From JAJCYL01 sp963664285 (GTDB taxonomy: Bacteria > Bacteroidota > Bacteroidia > Cytophagales > Cyclobacteriaceae): a DNA stretch of 64,000 nt. The translations under genes were made by a program, and so were the position numbers. A model generated the notes under the pieces. The model was given only the letters and a program-made list of their open reading frames with translations, searched no databases and had not been told where the DNA came from. Every line of letters begins with the position of its first letter. Within the stretch, counting starts at the first letter, position 1. Shown one piece after another: positions 18,596 through 28,334 of the stretch. Location of the stretch: the NCBI GenBank assembly GCA_963664285.2, contig CAXXNX010000073.1:62001-126000 (forward strand), read 5' to 3'.

Positions 18596-19599
18596 ATGTC
18601 AAAAAACTACACACATCTCAGTATTGATCAAAGGTGTCAAATTGAAGCATTATTGAAAACAGGAGCTACTCAAAAGGAGATTGCCTGTATCGTTCATTTT
18701 CACCCGTCTACGATCTCACGTGAGCTTAAGCGAAATGTGGGTTCAAGAGGTAGGGGAGCTGGTGTCTATCGAACAGCAAATGCACAAAGGAGGACCAATC
18801 TTCGTCATCAAGAAAAGCCAAAAGAGTGATTTTCACCAAACCCATGAAAGACTGGATAGTTAACCGGCTCCAAGAAGATAGATGGAGTCCTGAATTGATC
18901 AGCCATCAGGGAAAGAAAACGAGAGAATGTCCACTTAGCCATGAATGGATTTACCAATGGATATGGGAATGTAAGCACACCAACCGCCAGGAGAACCAAG
19001 AATACAAACAACTATACACATATCTAAAACATGGCAAACGAAGGCGCAAACGAGGAAACAGAAAAGATCATAGAGGTATTATCCCGAATAGGGTATCAAT
19101 TGAACAGCGACCCCAGATCATTAACAAAAGGGAACGATTGGGAGATATAGAAGTCGATTTAATGATGGGTAAAAACCACAAAGGCTCTTTGTTGGTGATG
19201 ACAGACCGAGCAAGTCTTTTTACCAGAATCAGAAAGATGCACAGTAAAAATGCCGATCAAATGGCCGAAGCTATTGTGGAGGAACTCTCTCAGGATAAAC
19301 ACAAACTGGAAACACTCACTTTTGATAATGATATGGCATTTTCTAAACATGAGTTGATTGCTCAATCCCTTGATGTGGATGCCTATTTCACTCGTCCCTA
19401 TACTAGTCAGGATAAAGGGACAGTTGAAAATAGGATTGGGGTAATCAGAAGGTTTTATCCTAAGAAAACAGATATTAGATTTGTTACAGAGGAGCAAATC
19501 AAAGTTGTTGAAAACAAAATCAATGAACGCCCTGTTAGAAAATTTAATTACCTAAACGCAAAGCAAGTGCTACAAAGGAAAATTGCACTTATTACTTGA
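18596..19599 (+). pseudogene. IS30-family transposase, copy 3, frameshifted
   Basis: Same protein as copy 2 up to RHQEKPK. There AAAAAGAG has become AAAAGAG near 18823, so the frame ends at 18829, and the remainder is open from 18826 to 19599. The HTH and DDE domains are therefore on separate frames. Other differences from copy 2 are few substitutions (for example NRQEN, DHRG). Probably inactive unless frameshifted translation joins the halves. Confidence 0.88.
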
Positions 19600-19719
19600 A
19601 CTTACATATCCTTAAATTTGCAATCGTTAAATTATTTCACAGACTTACATTACCTGAGTGCCGAAGCGTTTCGGTGTGTAGCACAAAGAAGCACATAGTT
19701 ACACAAACAACTAAATGTC

Positions 19720-20199
19720 TTGGACAAAAAACTAACCCATATTACCGAGGAAGGGAATCCCGGAATGGTGGATGTTTCCCGGAAGAACATTTCCGACCGT
19801 AAGGCCCGGGCCCGGGCCATCGTCCATCTTGGACCGGAAATCATCTCTCATTTGAGTGACGGGGAGATCAATACCGAGAAAGGTCCTGTTTTTCAAACGG
19901 CCATTATCGCCGGAACTATGGCAGCTAAGAAAACAGGGGACCTGATTCCGCTTTGTCATCCGCTGGGACTGGAAAGTTGTGATTTTGAAATCAAAGTTTC
20001 CCATAATGACGTAGTTATCTATTGCACAACTGGGATTAATGCAAAAACAGGAGTAGAAATGGAAGCATTAACCGGGGCCGGCCTTGCGGCTTTGACCATT
20101 TATGATATGTGTAAGGCCATGTCACACGATATTGTGATCAAAGAAATTAAGTTAATGGAGAAAACAGGAGGTAAGAATGACTTCAAAAGAGAAGACTAA
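19720..20199 (+). CDS. moaC: Cyclic pyranopterin monophosphate synthase MoaC
   Basis: Molybdenum cofactor biosynthesis, second step: converts the GTP-derived cyclic intermediate to cPMP. Signature segments are GMVDVSRKNISDRKARA, KKTGDLIPLCHPLGLE (with the conserved HPL), GVEMEALTGAGLAALTIYDMCKA and the C-terminal KLMEKTGGK. The frame has no ATG at the right place; it opens at TTG 19720 (DKKLTHI). An ATG at 19714 is out of frame by one base, so the native start may have been lost by a deletion. The end overlaps the mobA-like gene by 23 bp. Any upstream moa genes have been replaced by IS30. Confidence 0.88.
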   Translation: MDKKLTHITEEGNPGMVDVSRKNISDRKARARAIVHLGPEIISHLSDGEINTEKGPVFQTAIIAGTMAAKKTGDLIPLCHPLGLESCDFEIKVSHNDVVIYCTTGINAKTGVEMEALTGAGLAALTIYDMCKAMSHDIVIKEIKLMEKTGGKNDFKRED

Positions 20200-21340
20200 C
20201 GGGCATGAGAAACATGCCTTCCTGGTCAAACCGCAGCTAGGAAACTTTCATCGAAATGAATGGGCCATCCTAGGCACACCCTGTGGACGTATTAAGAAAT
20301 TGGCATTTGCCATCAGTGAGATGCTGTCGGACAAACTTAAGGTGGCTTATGTGGATGCCGACCACAAGTCAGCCGATGAAGAATCAGAAAAGGGGAGAGA
20401 CCCTCGTTCAGTGCTTGGACATGGAGGGTTTCTGGAATACACGGACAAGATCACTTTTAGCCGTTTCGATTTTGACGGGAAGTTGAACGATTTTCAATCT
20501 AAACCCAATTTTAACGCTCAGGATTTAGTATTGGTGAATGGGAATCATTTCCAAGCTCAAAAACAGATTGTTGTGATAGATCCCAAGAAGAGCCTGGAAA
20601 AAAGAATTGATCAATTGACGGATGTCGTCCTAATTCTTACAACTGAAGAGGGTCACGAAATCCCTGACATACTCAAAAACAAAATCCCTGAGGTAGACAA
20701 AGTGCCGGTTTTATCTCTCGATGATCCGGAGGGTGTTGCTACATTTCTGAAAAAGCAATGGCAAGCCAATATTCCTCAACTCAATGGAATGGTATTGGCA
20801 GGAGGTAAGAGCGTCAGAATGGGACAGGACAAAGGCAAGATTGACTATCACGGCAAGGACCAGCGGATTCATATGTGGGAGCAGTTGAAGACAGTCTGCG
20901 ATCAGGCGTTCATTTCTATTCGGCAGGACCAGCAAGAGGAATTGCGTGATTTCCCGACCCTGGTCGATTCCTTCATGGATTTGGGTCCTTATGGCGCTAT
21001 TCTCAGCGCTTTCAGACAAGATCCTAACGCGGCCTGGATGGTTGTTGCTTGTGATCAACCCTTTTTGGATATCCAAGCTTTAGCTTACCTAAAGGAAGCC
21101 AGGAACCTATCCAAAATAGCCACCTGCTATCACAACCCCGAAACTGACTTCCCGGAACCCCTGATCACCATCTGGGAACCGAGAGCATATCCAACATTAT
21201 TAAATTTTTTAAGCCTGGGTTATTCCTGTCCGAGAAAAGTACTGATCAATTCCGATTGTGAGGTATTAACAGCGCCTAATAGGATGGTTTTGAAGAATGT
21301 GAACACACCGGAGGAGTATGAGGTGATGATCGAATCGTGA
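20177..21340 (+). CDS. mobA: MobA-like molybdenum cofactor guanylyltransferase with N-terminal extension
   Basis: A 387-residue protein. Residues about 205-385 form an NTP-transferase domain with the MobA motif GMVLAGGKSVRMGQDKGKI, followed by DLGPYGAILSAF and WMVVACDQPFLD. MobA attaches GMP to molybdopterin. The first 200 residues are reminiscent of a MobB-like nucleotide-binding region (AILGTPCGRIKKLAFAI, VAYVDADHKS) but lack a clear P-loop lysine motif, so that part is only tentatively named. It is translationally coupled to moaC. Confidence 0.82.
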   Translation: MTSKEKTNGHEKHAFLVKPQLGNFHRNEWAILGTPCGRIKKLAFAISEMLSDKLKVAYVDADHKSADEESEKGRDPRSVLGHGGFLEYTDKITFSRFDFDGKLNDFQSKPNFNAQDLVLVNGNHFQAQKQIVVIDPKKSLEKRIDQLTDVVLILTTEEGHEIPDILKNKIPEVDKVPVLSLDDPEGVATFLKKQWQANIPQLNGMVLAGGKSVRMGQDKGKIDYHGKDQRIHMWEQLKTVCDQAFISIRQDQQEELRDFPTLVDSFMDLGPYGAILSAFRQDPNAAWMVVACDQPFLDIQALAYLKEARNLSKIATCYHNPETDFPEPLITIWEPRAYPTLLNFLSLGYSCPRKVLINSDCEVLTAPNRMVLKNVNTPEEYEVMIES

Positions 21341-21415
21341 GTTTATGATTCATTTCGTATAGTTTTATTGTGTGATAGATCTTAATAAGACAAGATATTA
21401 ACCTATTCACTAATT

Positions 21416-22038
21416 ATGCTATTAAAAAAGGACCAGGCGGAATTTCGTAGTAATTTATTTCGCCACCTGGATGGCATAGTCACTGCACCCACTGCCTATG
21501 CACTACACGAAAAAGGAGTACTTGAGTATCTGTTAGAAAAAAAAGGAGCTTCTCTTCAGGATCTTACTACTCGCTTCAGAGCAAATGAGGGGTATCTGAA
21601 TGTAGCTTTAAGAATTCTTTGCTCACAAGGATGGCTTTTCAGAAGATTAACAATAAGGATGACCAGATTTATTACACAATTTCTGATGTAAGCGAGTTAG
21701 CGTTCAAAAATGTTTACTTATACAAAGACACTGTACACCTGCTTAAATTTTCCGAACAGTTCCATTCCCGAAAATTTGAAATAGAGCCTTTTATACTGCT
21801 TGAAAAGATCTTCAAAGATCTTAAAAATGATTATGGCATAAAGTTTAATGAGAATAGCCCGGAAGTGGCCATCCAAAAACAACTTCTCAGCATATTGAAG
21901 GAATAATTGTTGGCCCGACTGTAGTGCATTTAGGCATGAGCGGGATGTTTCATAAGTATTTTATGGAGGCTAGCTTCAAACCGGAAGAATTTCATGAAGA
22001 CCCGAACAGTTTTAGGAGATTACTTGATGTGTTTGTTT
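21416..22038 (+). pseudogene. Methyltransferase-like gene remnant, frameshifted and cut by ISNCY
   Basis: The first frame reads FRSNLFRHLDGIVTAPTAYALHEKG ... LRFRANEGYLNVALRILCSQGWL-type helices, which resemble the dimerisation domain of SAM-dependent methyltransferases. The frame shifts near 21630 to TRMAFQKINNKDDQIYYTIS and stops at 21906. Downstream codons give VGPTVVHLGMSGMFHKYFMEAS and FHEDPNSFRRLLDVFV before the ISNCY terminus at 22042. No SAM-binding motif remains. Family assignment is tentative. Confidence 0.55.
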
Positions 22039-22041
22039 AAT

Positions 22042-22347
22042 TAGTGTCTGTATGAAAACAGGCTAATATGCTGATTATCCATCATATTCGTATTTTTTCC
22101 ATCAAATCAGCGCTGAATTATTCTCGAATCTGATTCAGTAGAATTATCAAATTCACAAATATTATCAAGAACAGTTGCGTTGTAGCCTGTTAATTGGCCA
22201 TTTGAAGGTTTTCCATTCAAAAACCCCAAAGAATTCACTTTGAGATTCGCAGGCTTTTTAGTCTGTCGGGGAGTAAAATCCCTGTCCTTTTTTTGTTCAT
22301 TCAGTGTAGAAAAGAAACGATTTTTTCGGTTGGTTTATCAGGATTAA
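22042..22347. mobile_element. ISNCY-family remnant: 306-bp right end, cut by IS1380
   Basis: Starts TAGTGTCTGTATGAAAACAG and matches, in reverse, bases 47041 down to about 46736 of the complete ISNCY element with almost no change. It stops at a TTAA in the leader of the transposase gene, where IS1380 copy B inserted. The rest of the ISNCY element is not on the other side of copy B. Confidence 0.9.
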
Positions 22348-23969
22348 CCCGAAAAATTCATAGTAGACAATAAAAAACAGGCATAAATTGCTTATATTGA
22401 GATAGTTAGACAACAAAATAAGCAATTAATTTATGCCTGAATATAAGGAAAAAGATACCGTATTTTATCGAGGAAAACAAGCTTTTAAATTTGATTTTTC
22501 AGCATCAGCGATTAGCTCAGACGGAGCGATATTGTTAAGTGAAAAAGTAGAGAGAAAGACTGGTCTATTAAAAAGCTTCGCCGCACTGATTCCTGACTAT
22601 CGAAACCCCTTTTTTATCGAATACACTTATGAAGAAATGCTTCGCCAACGGGTGTTTTTAATGATGCAGGGCTATCAGGATTGCAATGACGAACAAAAAC
22701 TCCGAGAGGATCCGGTGATCCGTAAAGTACTAGATAGCGGATTATGTTCCCAGCCTACTTTAAGTCGATTTGAAAACAAGGCCGATCGGAGTCTGATCTA
22801 CCAGATGAGTCAATGGTTTGTAGACCGTTATGTAGAGGAGTTGAAAGAGAAGACTGGTCAAATCATCATTGATGTAGATGGTACCGATGACCCTACTCAT
22901 GGATCCCAACAACTCAGTTTGTATAATGGCTATTATGGACAGACTATGTACCATGAGTTGTTCTTTAAGGACGGGAACACCGGTCAGGTCATTTTACCAG
23001 TACTACGTCCGGGCAATTGTCACTCCAACAAATGGTTTGTGGCCTTATTGAAAAGGATTGTCATTAAAATCAGAAAAAAACTGCCCTCAGTAAAGATCCT
23101 TATTCGAGCGGATAGTGGCTTTTCAGGAGCATCTTTTTATCGGATAGCTAAGCAGTTTGACCTTCAATTTTGTTTAGGTATTAGTAGTAATGAAGTTTTA
23201 AAGACTTTTACCAAACAGACTATCATTGAAGTAAAAAAGGAATATGCTTCAAAAATCATCAAACATCAAGAGTTTGTTGGCCCGTTTACTTACCAGGCCA
23301 AAAGCTGGGATCGTTCTGAAAAGCTGTACGCCAAAGTGGAGTCTACCGGAAAAGGAATGAATGTCCGTTACTTTGTGAGCAACTTTGAAGCGATGACCGC
23401 TCAACAGATTTACTTTGATTTTTATGTCAAGCGAGGTGATGCCAGTGAAAATCGAATAAAGGAACTCAAAAACATGACTTATTCCGACCGGCTTTCCTGT
23501 CATCGCTACTGGGCCAATTTCATGCGTTTAATCATCGCTACCCTCTGTTATGAAATGTTCCGGCAGATTAAATTATTAATTGCCAAAACAAAACACCACT
23601 TTGCTAAACGATGGCAAGTGGACAATATCCGGCTTTACCTGATGAAGGTTGGGGGCGTGCCTGAAAGAAAGGAAAAGATCATTGACAATACAATTCTCAA
23701 GAGCCTTTAGATATCAATACCTGCTGGGCGATTTGCTTACGGTGAACTGACCGATCAGTTAAACAGTTTGGTTTAATCAAAAAAATGTTCTTCCATAAGA
23801 ACACAATAGAGCTTTGACTGAAAATTGAAAAATTCTAATAAAAAAACGCTCTAATGTCCTTTGAAATCCAGAAACCTGGTTGATCTTCAAATTAATACAT
23901 ACACTCCAATCAAAAATAGTTAGCAACCCATTATTAATCCCAAAATTGGTGGCCTATGAATAAGGCGGG
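22348..23969 (+). mobile_element. IS1380-family insertion sequence, copy B
   Basis: A 1622-bp element with TTAA on each side (22344-22347, 23970-23973). The left flank is ISNCY, the right flank is the middle of a glucosidase gene on the opposite strand. The flanks cannot come from one target, so this copy is a recombination product between two insertions. Confidence 0.93.
22433..23710 (+). CDS. IS1380-family transposase, copy B, altered C-terminus
   Basis: Identical to copy A through YLMKVG. An extra G in GTTGGGGGCGTG (near 23652) then changes the frame, giving a 425-residue protein ending VPERKEKIIDNTILKSL instead of the basic tail. The DDE residues are unaffected. The loss of about 25 native C-terminal residues may or may not matter for activity. 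Confidence 0.88.
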   Translation: MPEYKEKDTVFYRGKQAFKFDFSASAISSDGAILLSEKVERKTGLLKSFAALIPDYRNPFFIEYTYEEMLRQRVFLMMQGYQDCNDEQKLREDPVIRKVLDSGLCSQPTLSRFENKADRSLIYQMSQWFVDRYVEELKEKTGQIIIDVDGTDDPTHGSQQLSLYNGYYGQTMYHELFFKDGNTGQVILPVLRPGNCHSNKWFVALLKRIVIKIRKKLPSVKILIRADSGFSGASFYRIAKQFDLQFCLGISSNEVLKTFTKQTIIEVKKEYASKIIKHQEFVGPFTYQAKSWDRSEKLYAKVESTGKGMNVRYFVSNFEAMTAQQIYFDFYVKRGDASENRIKELKNMTYSDRLSCHRYWANFMRLIIATLCYEMFRQIKLLIAKTKHHFAKRWQVDNIRLYLMKVGGVPERKEKIIDNTILKSL

Positions 23970-23973
23970 TTAA

Positions 23974-24293
23974 GATCGTTATCACTAACATTCTTTTGAA
24001 TATTGGCGTCGTAAAATTGATTTGCTTCCGTGCGGCGAAGGGCAAATATTTCATCATAATTATCAAAAGGAGCAACCAGTTCATCTTTTGAGAGTCGAAT
24101 TTTTATCCGGTAAGATTCTCCAGCAGGAATCTTTACTTTACAGATTCCACTGGCTTTTGTGCCATTCTTTTTAGGGTTGACCGCCGTTTTTTCTTCTGAA
24201 TCAAATATTCATGAAAAGCATCTTTGACAAATTTTGACTGACTCTTTGAGCTATATAATTTTTCCCGGTTGGTGTCATTGTTGGTAAATACAG
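23974..24293 (-). pseudogene. Glucosidase (GH63-like), internal fragment
   Basis: Minus-strand frames give LAVFTNNDTNREKLYSSKS and KFVKDAFHEYLIQ, then after a frameshift EEKTAVNPKKNGTKA, VKIPAGESYRIKIRLS and FDNYDEIFALRRTEANQFY. This is the beta-sandwich to linker region of large MGH1/GH63-like glucosidases. The N-terminus of what is evidently the same gene is at 26344-26775, on the far side of IS1380 copy C and IS1595. The catalytic domain is missing. Confidence 0.7.
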
Positions 24294-24714
24294 CTAAGTT
24301 CTAATTATAACAGCATTTTGTTTAAATAGCTCATACAGATGATAGGCTTGATCCGTTAATAGCATAGTCAGAAACCATTGTTTCAAAGTTGTTTTACTCT
24401 CTCTTATTCGGTCAGCATAAGCATACCAATTCAGGTAGTTTTGCAAATATTTGGAACTGACACCATTGAATGGGCGTAAGAATGTCCTAAGTTGAGTGTG
24501 AACATTGTTTACTTTTTGCAGATGGATTGTTTTATCATCTCTATCCACATGATCTTTGGCCAATAGCGCTTTGTGCTTTATGGAGGGGTTGTCTTTGGCA
24601 AAAGCCTTATAAGAAGGGTGCTTATCTGTAATCAAGGTTGCACCGTAGGCCAACTTCCCATCCAATGCCTTTGAAATTTCTTCTTTGCTCAGCCGTTTTG
24701 ATGCAACAGCTTTA
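24294..24714 (-). pseudogene. IS1595-family transposase, C-terminal fragment
   Basis: About 140 codons of an ISXO2-like DDE domain: SKALDGKLAYGATLITDKH (catalytic Asp), SIKHKALLAKDHVDRDDKTIHLQKVNNVHTQL (with the NNVH motif) and RPFNGVSSKYLQNYLNWY. The fragment begins at IS1380 copy C (TTAA 24712-24715), which provides the apparent ATG. The N-terminal zinc-ribbon half is absent. It ends at TAG 24294-24296, directly against glucosidase sequence. Pieces of this sequence reappear in the mosaic at 58183-58465. Confidence 0.85.
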
Positions 24715-24715
24715 A

Positions 24716-26339
24716 CCCGCATTATTCATAGGCCACCAATTTTGGGATTAATAATGGGTTGCTAACTATTTTTTGATTGGAGTGTATGTATTAATTTGAA
24801 GATCAACCAGGTTTCTGGATTTCAAAGGACATTAGAGCGTTTTTTTGTTAGAATTTTTCAATTTTCAGTCAAAGCTCTATTGTGTTCTTATGGAAGAACA
24901 TTTTTTTGATTAAACCAAACTGTTTAACTGATCGGTCAGTTCACCGTAAGCAAATCGCCCAGCAGGTATTGATATCTAAAGGCTCTTGAGAATTGTATTG
25001 TCAATGATCTTTTCCTTTCTTTCAGGCACGCCCCAACCTTCATCAGGTAAAGCCGGATATTGTCCACTTGCCATCGTTTAGCAAAGTGGTGTTTTGTTTT
25101 GGCAATTAATAATTTAATCTGCCGGAACATTTCATAACAGAGGGTAGCGATGATTAAACGCATGAAATTGGCCCAGTAGCGATGACAGGAAAGCCGGTCG
25201 GAATAAGTCATGTTTTTTGAGTTCCTTTATTCGATTTTCACTGGCATCACCTCGCTTGACATAAAAATCAAAGTAAATCTGTTGAGCGGTCATCGCTTCA
25301 AAGTTGCTCACAAAGTAACGGGACATTCATTCCTTTTCCGGTAGACTCCACTTTGGCGTACAGCTTTTCAGAACGATCCCAGCTTTTGGCCTGGTAAGTA
25401 AACGGGCCAACAAACTCTTGATGTTTGATGATTTTTGAAGCATATTCCTTTTTTACTTCAATGATAGTCTGTTTGGTAAAAGTCTTTAAAACTTCATTAC
25501 TACTAATACCTAAACAAAATTGAAGGTCAAACTGCTTAGCTATCCGATAAAAAGATGCTCCTGAAAAGCCACTATCCGCTCGAATAAGGATCTTTACTGA
25601 GGGCAGTTTTTTTCTGATTTTAATGACAATCCTTTTCAATAAGGCCACAAACCATTTGTTGGAGTGACAATTGCCCGGACGTAGTACTGGTAAAATGACC
25701 TGACCGGTGTTCCCGTCCTTAAAGAACAACTCATGGTACATAGTCTGTCCATAATAGCCATTATACAAACTGAGTTGTTGGGATCCATGAGTAGGGTCAT
25801 CGGTACCATCTACATCAATGATGATTTGACCAGTCTTCTCTTTCAACTCCTCTACATAACGGTCTACAAACCATTGACTCATCTGGTAGATCAGACTCCG
25901 ATCGGCCTTGTTTTCAAATCGACTTAAAGTAGGCTGGGAACATAATCCGCTATCTAGTACTTTACGGATCACCGGATTCTCTCGGAGTTTTTGTTCGTCA
26001 TTGCAATCCTGATAGCCCTGCATCATTAAAAACACCCGTTGGCGAAGCATTTCTTCATAAGTGTATTCGATAAAAAAGGGGTTTCGATAGTCAGGAATCA
26101 GTGCGGCGAAGCTTTTTAATAGACCAGTCTTTCTCTCTACTTTTTCACTTAACAATATCGCTCCGTCTGAGCTAATCGCTGATGCTGAAAAATCAAATTT
26201 AAAAGCTTGTTTTCCTCGATAAAATACGGTATCTTTTTCCTTATATTCAGGCATAAATTAATTGCTTATTTTGTTGTCTAACTATCTCAATATAAGCAAT
26301 TTATGCCTGTTTTTTATTGTCTACTATGAATTTTTCGGG
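24716..26339 (-). mobile_element. IS1380-family insertion sequence, copy C
   Basis: Inverted relative to copy B, 742 bp away, with TTAA on both sides (24712-24715, 26340-26343). The left flank is IS1595 and the right flank the glucosidase N-terminus, so again the flanks do not match. It carries two indels in the transposase gene. Confidence 0.93.
24936..26254 (-). pseudogene. IS1380-family transposase, copy C, two frameshifts
   Basis: Reads as copy A from ATG 26254 to GKGMNV. An extra G (CGGGACATTC near 25322) shifts the frame and an extra T in the GTTTTTTGAG run (near 25215) shifts it again. The C-terminal third is then open to 24936. A unique change is REN instead of RED near residue 90. 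The catalytic glutamate region is out of frame, so the product should be inactive. Confidence 0.9.
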
Positions 26340-26343
26340 TTAA

Positions 26344-26775
26344 CCTCTTTTTATTTTTATTGAGGAGGTCCGTATATGGGAAGGCCTTTTGCGGATACTT
26401 ATATAGCATCTGCATATAGGAATGGGTTGGGGTGTTATCGAGATAATAGTAAAGTTCCTTTACGTCCTCTCCATGGTTTCCTTCCATGCCACTAAGACCA
26501 AAGAGGCGTTCCTTTAAGATCAAGTCCTGACCGTTCCAAAAGGCCCAGGAAAAACAAATTCTCTGACCGTCATCAGAGAACCCGCCAATACCATCTTCAC
26601 CCCAGCGATAGGCCTTACTACGGGAGTCATCATGAGAGATATTTTCCCATGCGCTTCCATGCTTGCTATAATCTTCCCTAACCGTTCCCCATTGGCGCTC
26701 GGACAAATAGGGACCCCATTTTTTCCAGGCTATACCTTCACGACATTGCTGTAGCCGAAATTCTTCTTCTGTCAT
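26344..26775 (-). pseudogene. Glucosidase (GH63-like), N-terminal fragment
   Basis: ATG 26775 starts MTEEEFRLQQCREGIAWKKW, followed by GPYLSERQWGTVREDYS, YRWGEDGIGGFSDDGQRI, LKERLFGLSGMEGNHGEDVK and YYYLDNTPTHSYMQMLYKYPQKAFPY. These are highly characteristic of the roughly 880-residue MGH1/GH63-like glucosidases. About 144 codons remain before IS1380 copy C. Together with 23974-24293 it shows that one gene was broken into pieces by at least two IS1380 insertions and one IS1595. Confidence 0.88.
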
Positions 26776-26998
26776 AAAAGATTTAATGGTGACTAAAGAT
26801 CAAATATGCAAAATTGGGTTTCAATCAAATTACTACCAAAGCGATTTTATAAGGCATAAACAAGGTATCTATTTAGAATAATTCTAAATAGTAAAGATAT
26901 TGGCAATATGATTTGACATTACAACATTGATTTTCAAATATTTATCTTTCGACTTAATCGGTGTAGATAGGACGGTCAATTTGGGCCGAAAAGATCGC

Positions 26999-27029
26999 TT
27001 GTATAAGAATACGCCGGATATTACATTTG
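26999..27029 (+). promoter_or_regulatory. Promoter of the act-cox respiratory cluster
   Basis: TTG at 26999-27001 and TACATTTG at 27022-27029 are separated by 20 bp, fitting the Bacteroidota TTG-N19-21-TAnnTTTG promoter. It would drive actA and probably the whole downstream cluster. Confidence 0.6.
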
Positions 27030-28304
27030 TCGCACTTGGTACAGACGAACCTAACCACAACGCAGAAAACTTATAGTCTGAGCTTTATCAATCACTTGGT
27101 TCGATTTATTGCATTTTCTTTCATCCTTTATTTCAATAGTTTCGGTACAATACAAGGCCAGGAATTATCAGAGAATGAGGCAGTTATTTCACAAGGAGAA
27201 GAATTCTTCAAGGGGAATTGCACCGCTTGCCACAGGATCAACGAACGGGTAATTGGTCCGCCGTTAAGAGATGTAACGGAAAGACGCGAACTGGATTGGT
27301 TACTTACCTATATTAAGAACCCACAAAAAATGATTAGTAGCGGCGATCCTATTGCCGTTGAACTATTTGAGGAGTACAAGGTGGTGATGACATCCTTTCC
27401 ATTTTCGGATGATCAGATCATTTCTATTCTTTCTTATATTAAATCCGAATCTGCTAAACCAATAGAAGTAGCAGCTGCGGCTCCAACCGCGGGTGGGGAT
27501 GCAGCTGTCTCTGCTGATCAGGGAATACCACAGGGCTACATGAACGCCATCATGATCGGATTGATTGTGGTATTGGCCATTTTGCTAATTGTACTTTTCT
27601 TAGTAATTAATGTGCTGACCAGGTTCCTGAAGGAGAAAGACCTGGATGTCACAGATCGTGAAGTAGTCGATCAAAAACTTGATTTAGGAGCAATGGTTAG
27701 GAGCAATGCGTTCCTCGGATTTGCCGCCTTCTTCTTTACGGCAGTTGTGCTTAAAACAGCCATTGATGGGCTTTTCACGGTAGGAGTACAGCAGGGCTAT
27801 GCACCCACTCAACCTATAGCCTTCTCACATAAGATACATGCCGGTGATTATGAAATTGATTGTAATTATTGTCATACAGGGGTCAGGAAAAGTAAGAATG
27901 CTAATATTCCTTCTCCGAACATTTGTATGAATTGTCACAGTCTGGTGGCAACTGAATCACCCGAAGTTGAGAAGATCTATGTTGCCATTGAAACCAATAC
28001 ACCAATCGAATGGGTACGGGTTCACAACCTTCCTGATCTTGCCTATTTTAATCACTCTCAGCATGTAGAAGTTGGTGGAATTGAATGCCAGACCTGTCAT
28101 GGCCCGGTTGAGGAAATGGACGTCATCCGACAACATACGACATTGACCATGGGATGGTGTATTAATTGCCATCGTGAAACGAATCTGAATACAAAAGGCA
28201 ATGCCTATTACAATAAATTAGTTGAATTGCATTCTGAAGTGAGTAAAGGACCGATGAAAGTAAAGGACAATGGTGGCATTGAATGTGCAAGGTGTCATTA
28301 TTGA
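27027..28304 (+). CDS. actA: Alternative complex III subunit A: multihaem cytochrome c
   Basis: The periplasmic haem subunit of alternative complex III, which oxidises menaquinol and passes electrons to the oxidase. Six CXXCH motifs are visible: CTACH near residue 71, then CNYCH, CMNCH, CQTCH, CINCH and CARCH in the C-terminal 160 residues. The first belongs to an N-terminal monohaem domain, separated by a membrane segment (about residues 172-195) from the five-haem domain. The start is uncertain: TTG 27027 lies inside the promoter element. TTG 27096 (LVRFIAFSFILYF signal) is more plausible because no ATG is available. First gene of the cluster. Confidence 0.92.
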   Translation: MSHLVQTNLTTTQKTYSLSFINHLVRFIAFSFILYFNSFGTIQGQELSENEAVISQGEEFFKGNCTACHRINERVIGPPLRDVTERRELDWLLTYIKNPQKMISSGDPIAVELFEEYKVVMTSFPFSDDQIISILSYIKSESAKPIEVAAAAPTAGGDAAVSADQGIPQGYMNAIMIGLIVVLAILLIVLFLVINVLTRFLKEKDLDVTDREVVDQKLDLGAMVRSNAFLGFAAFFFTAVVLKTAIDGLFTVGVQQGYAPTQPIAFSHKIHAGDYEIDCNYCHTGVRKSKNANIPSPNICMNCHSLVATESPEVEKIYVAIETNTPIEWVRVHNLPDLAYFNHSQHVEVGGIECQTCHGPVEEMDVIRQHTTLTMGWCINCHRETNLNTKGNAYYNKLVELHSEVSKGPMKVKDNGGIECARCHY

Positions 28305-28334
28305 TCTTTACTTATTGACGAGATTCATTTAAAT

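Larger units (their letters stand above)
18497..19606 (+). mobile_element. IS30-family insertion sequence, copy 3
   Basis: Complete ends as in copy 2. The transposase gene has lost one A and is frameshifted. It sits between the Gfo/Idh/MocA promoter region and moaC. No direct repeat of the target is evident. Confidence 0.93.

Noticed and set aside
22348..26339. Composite transposon formed by IS1380 copies B and C
   Set aside because: The DNA between them is broken glucosidase and half an IS1595, without a cargo gene, and the outer flanks belong to different genes. Recombination between copies explains it better.
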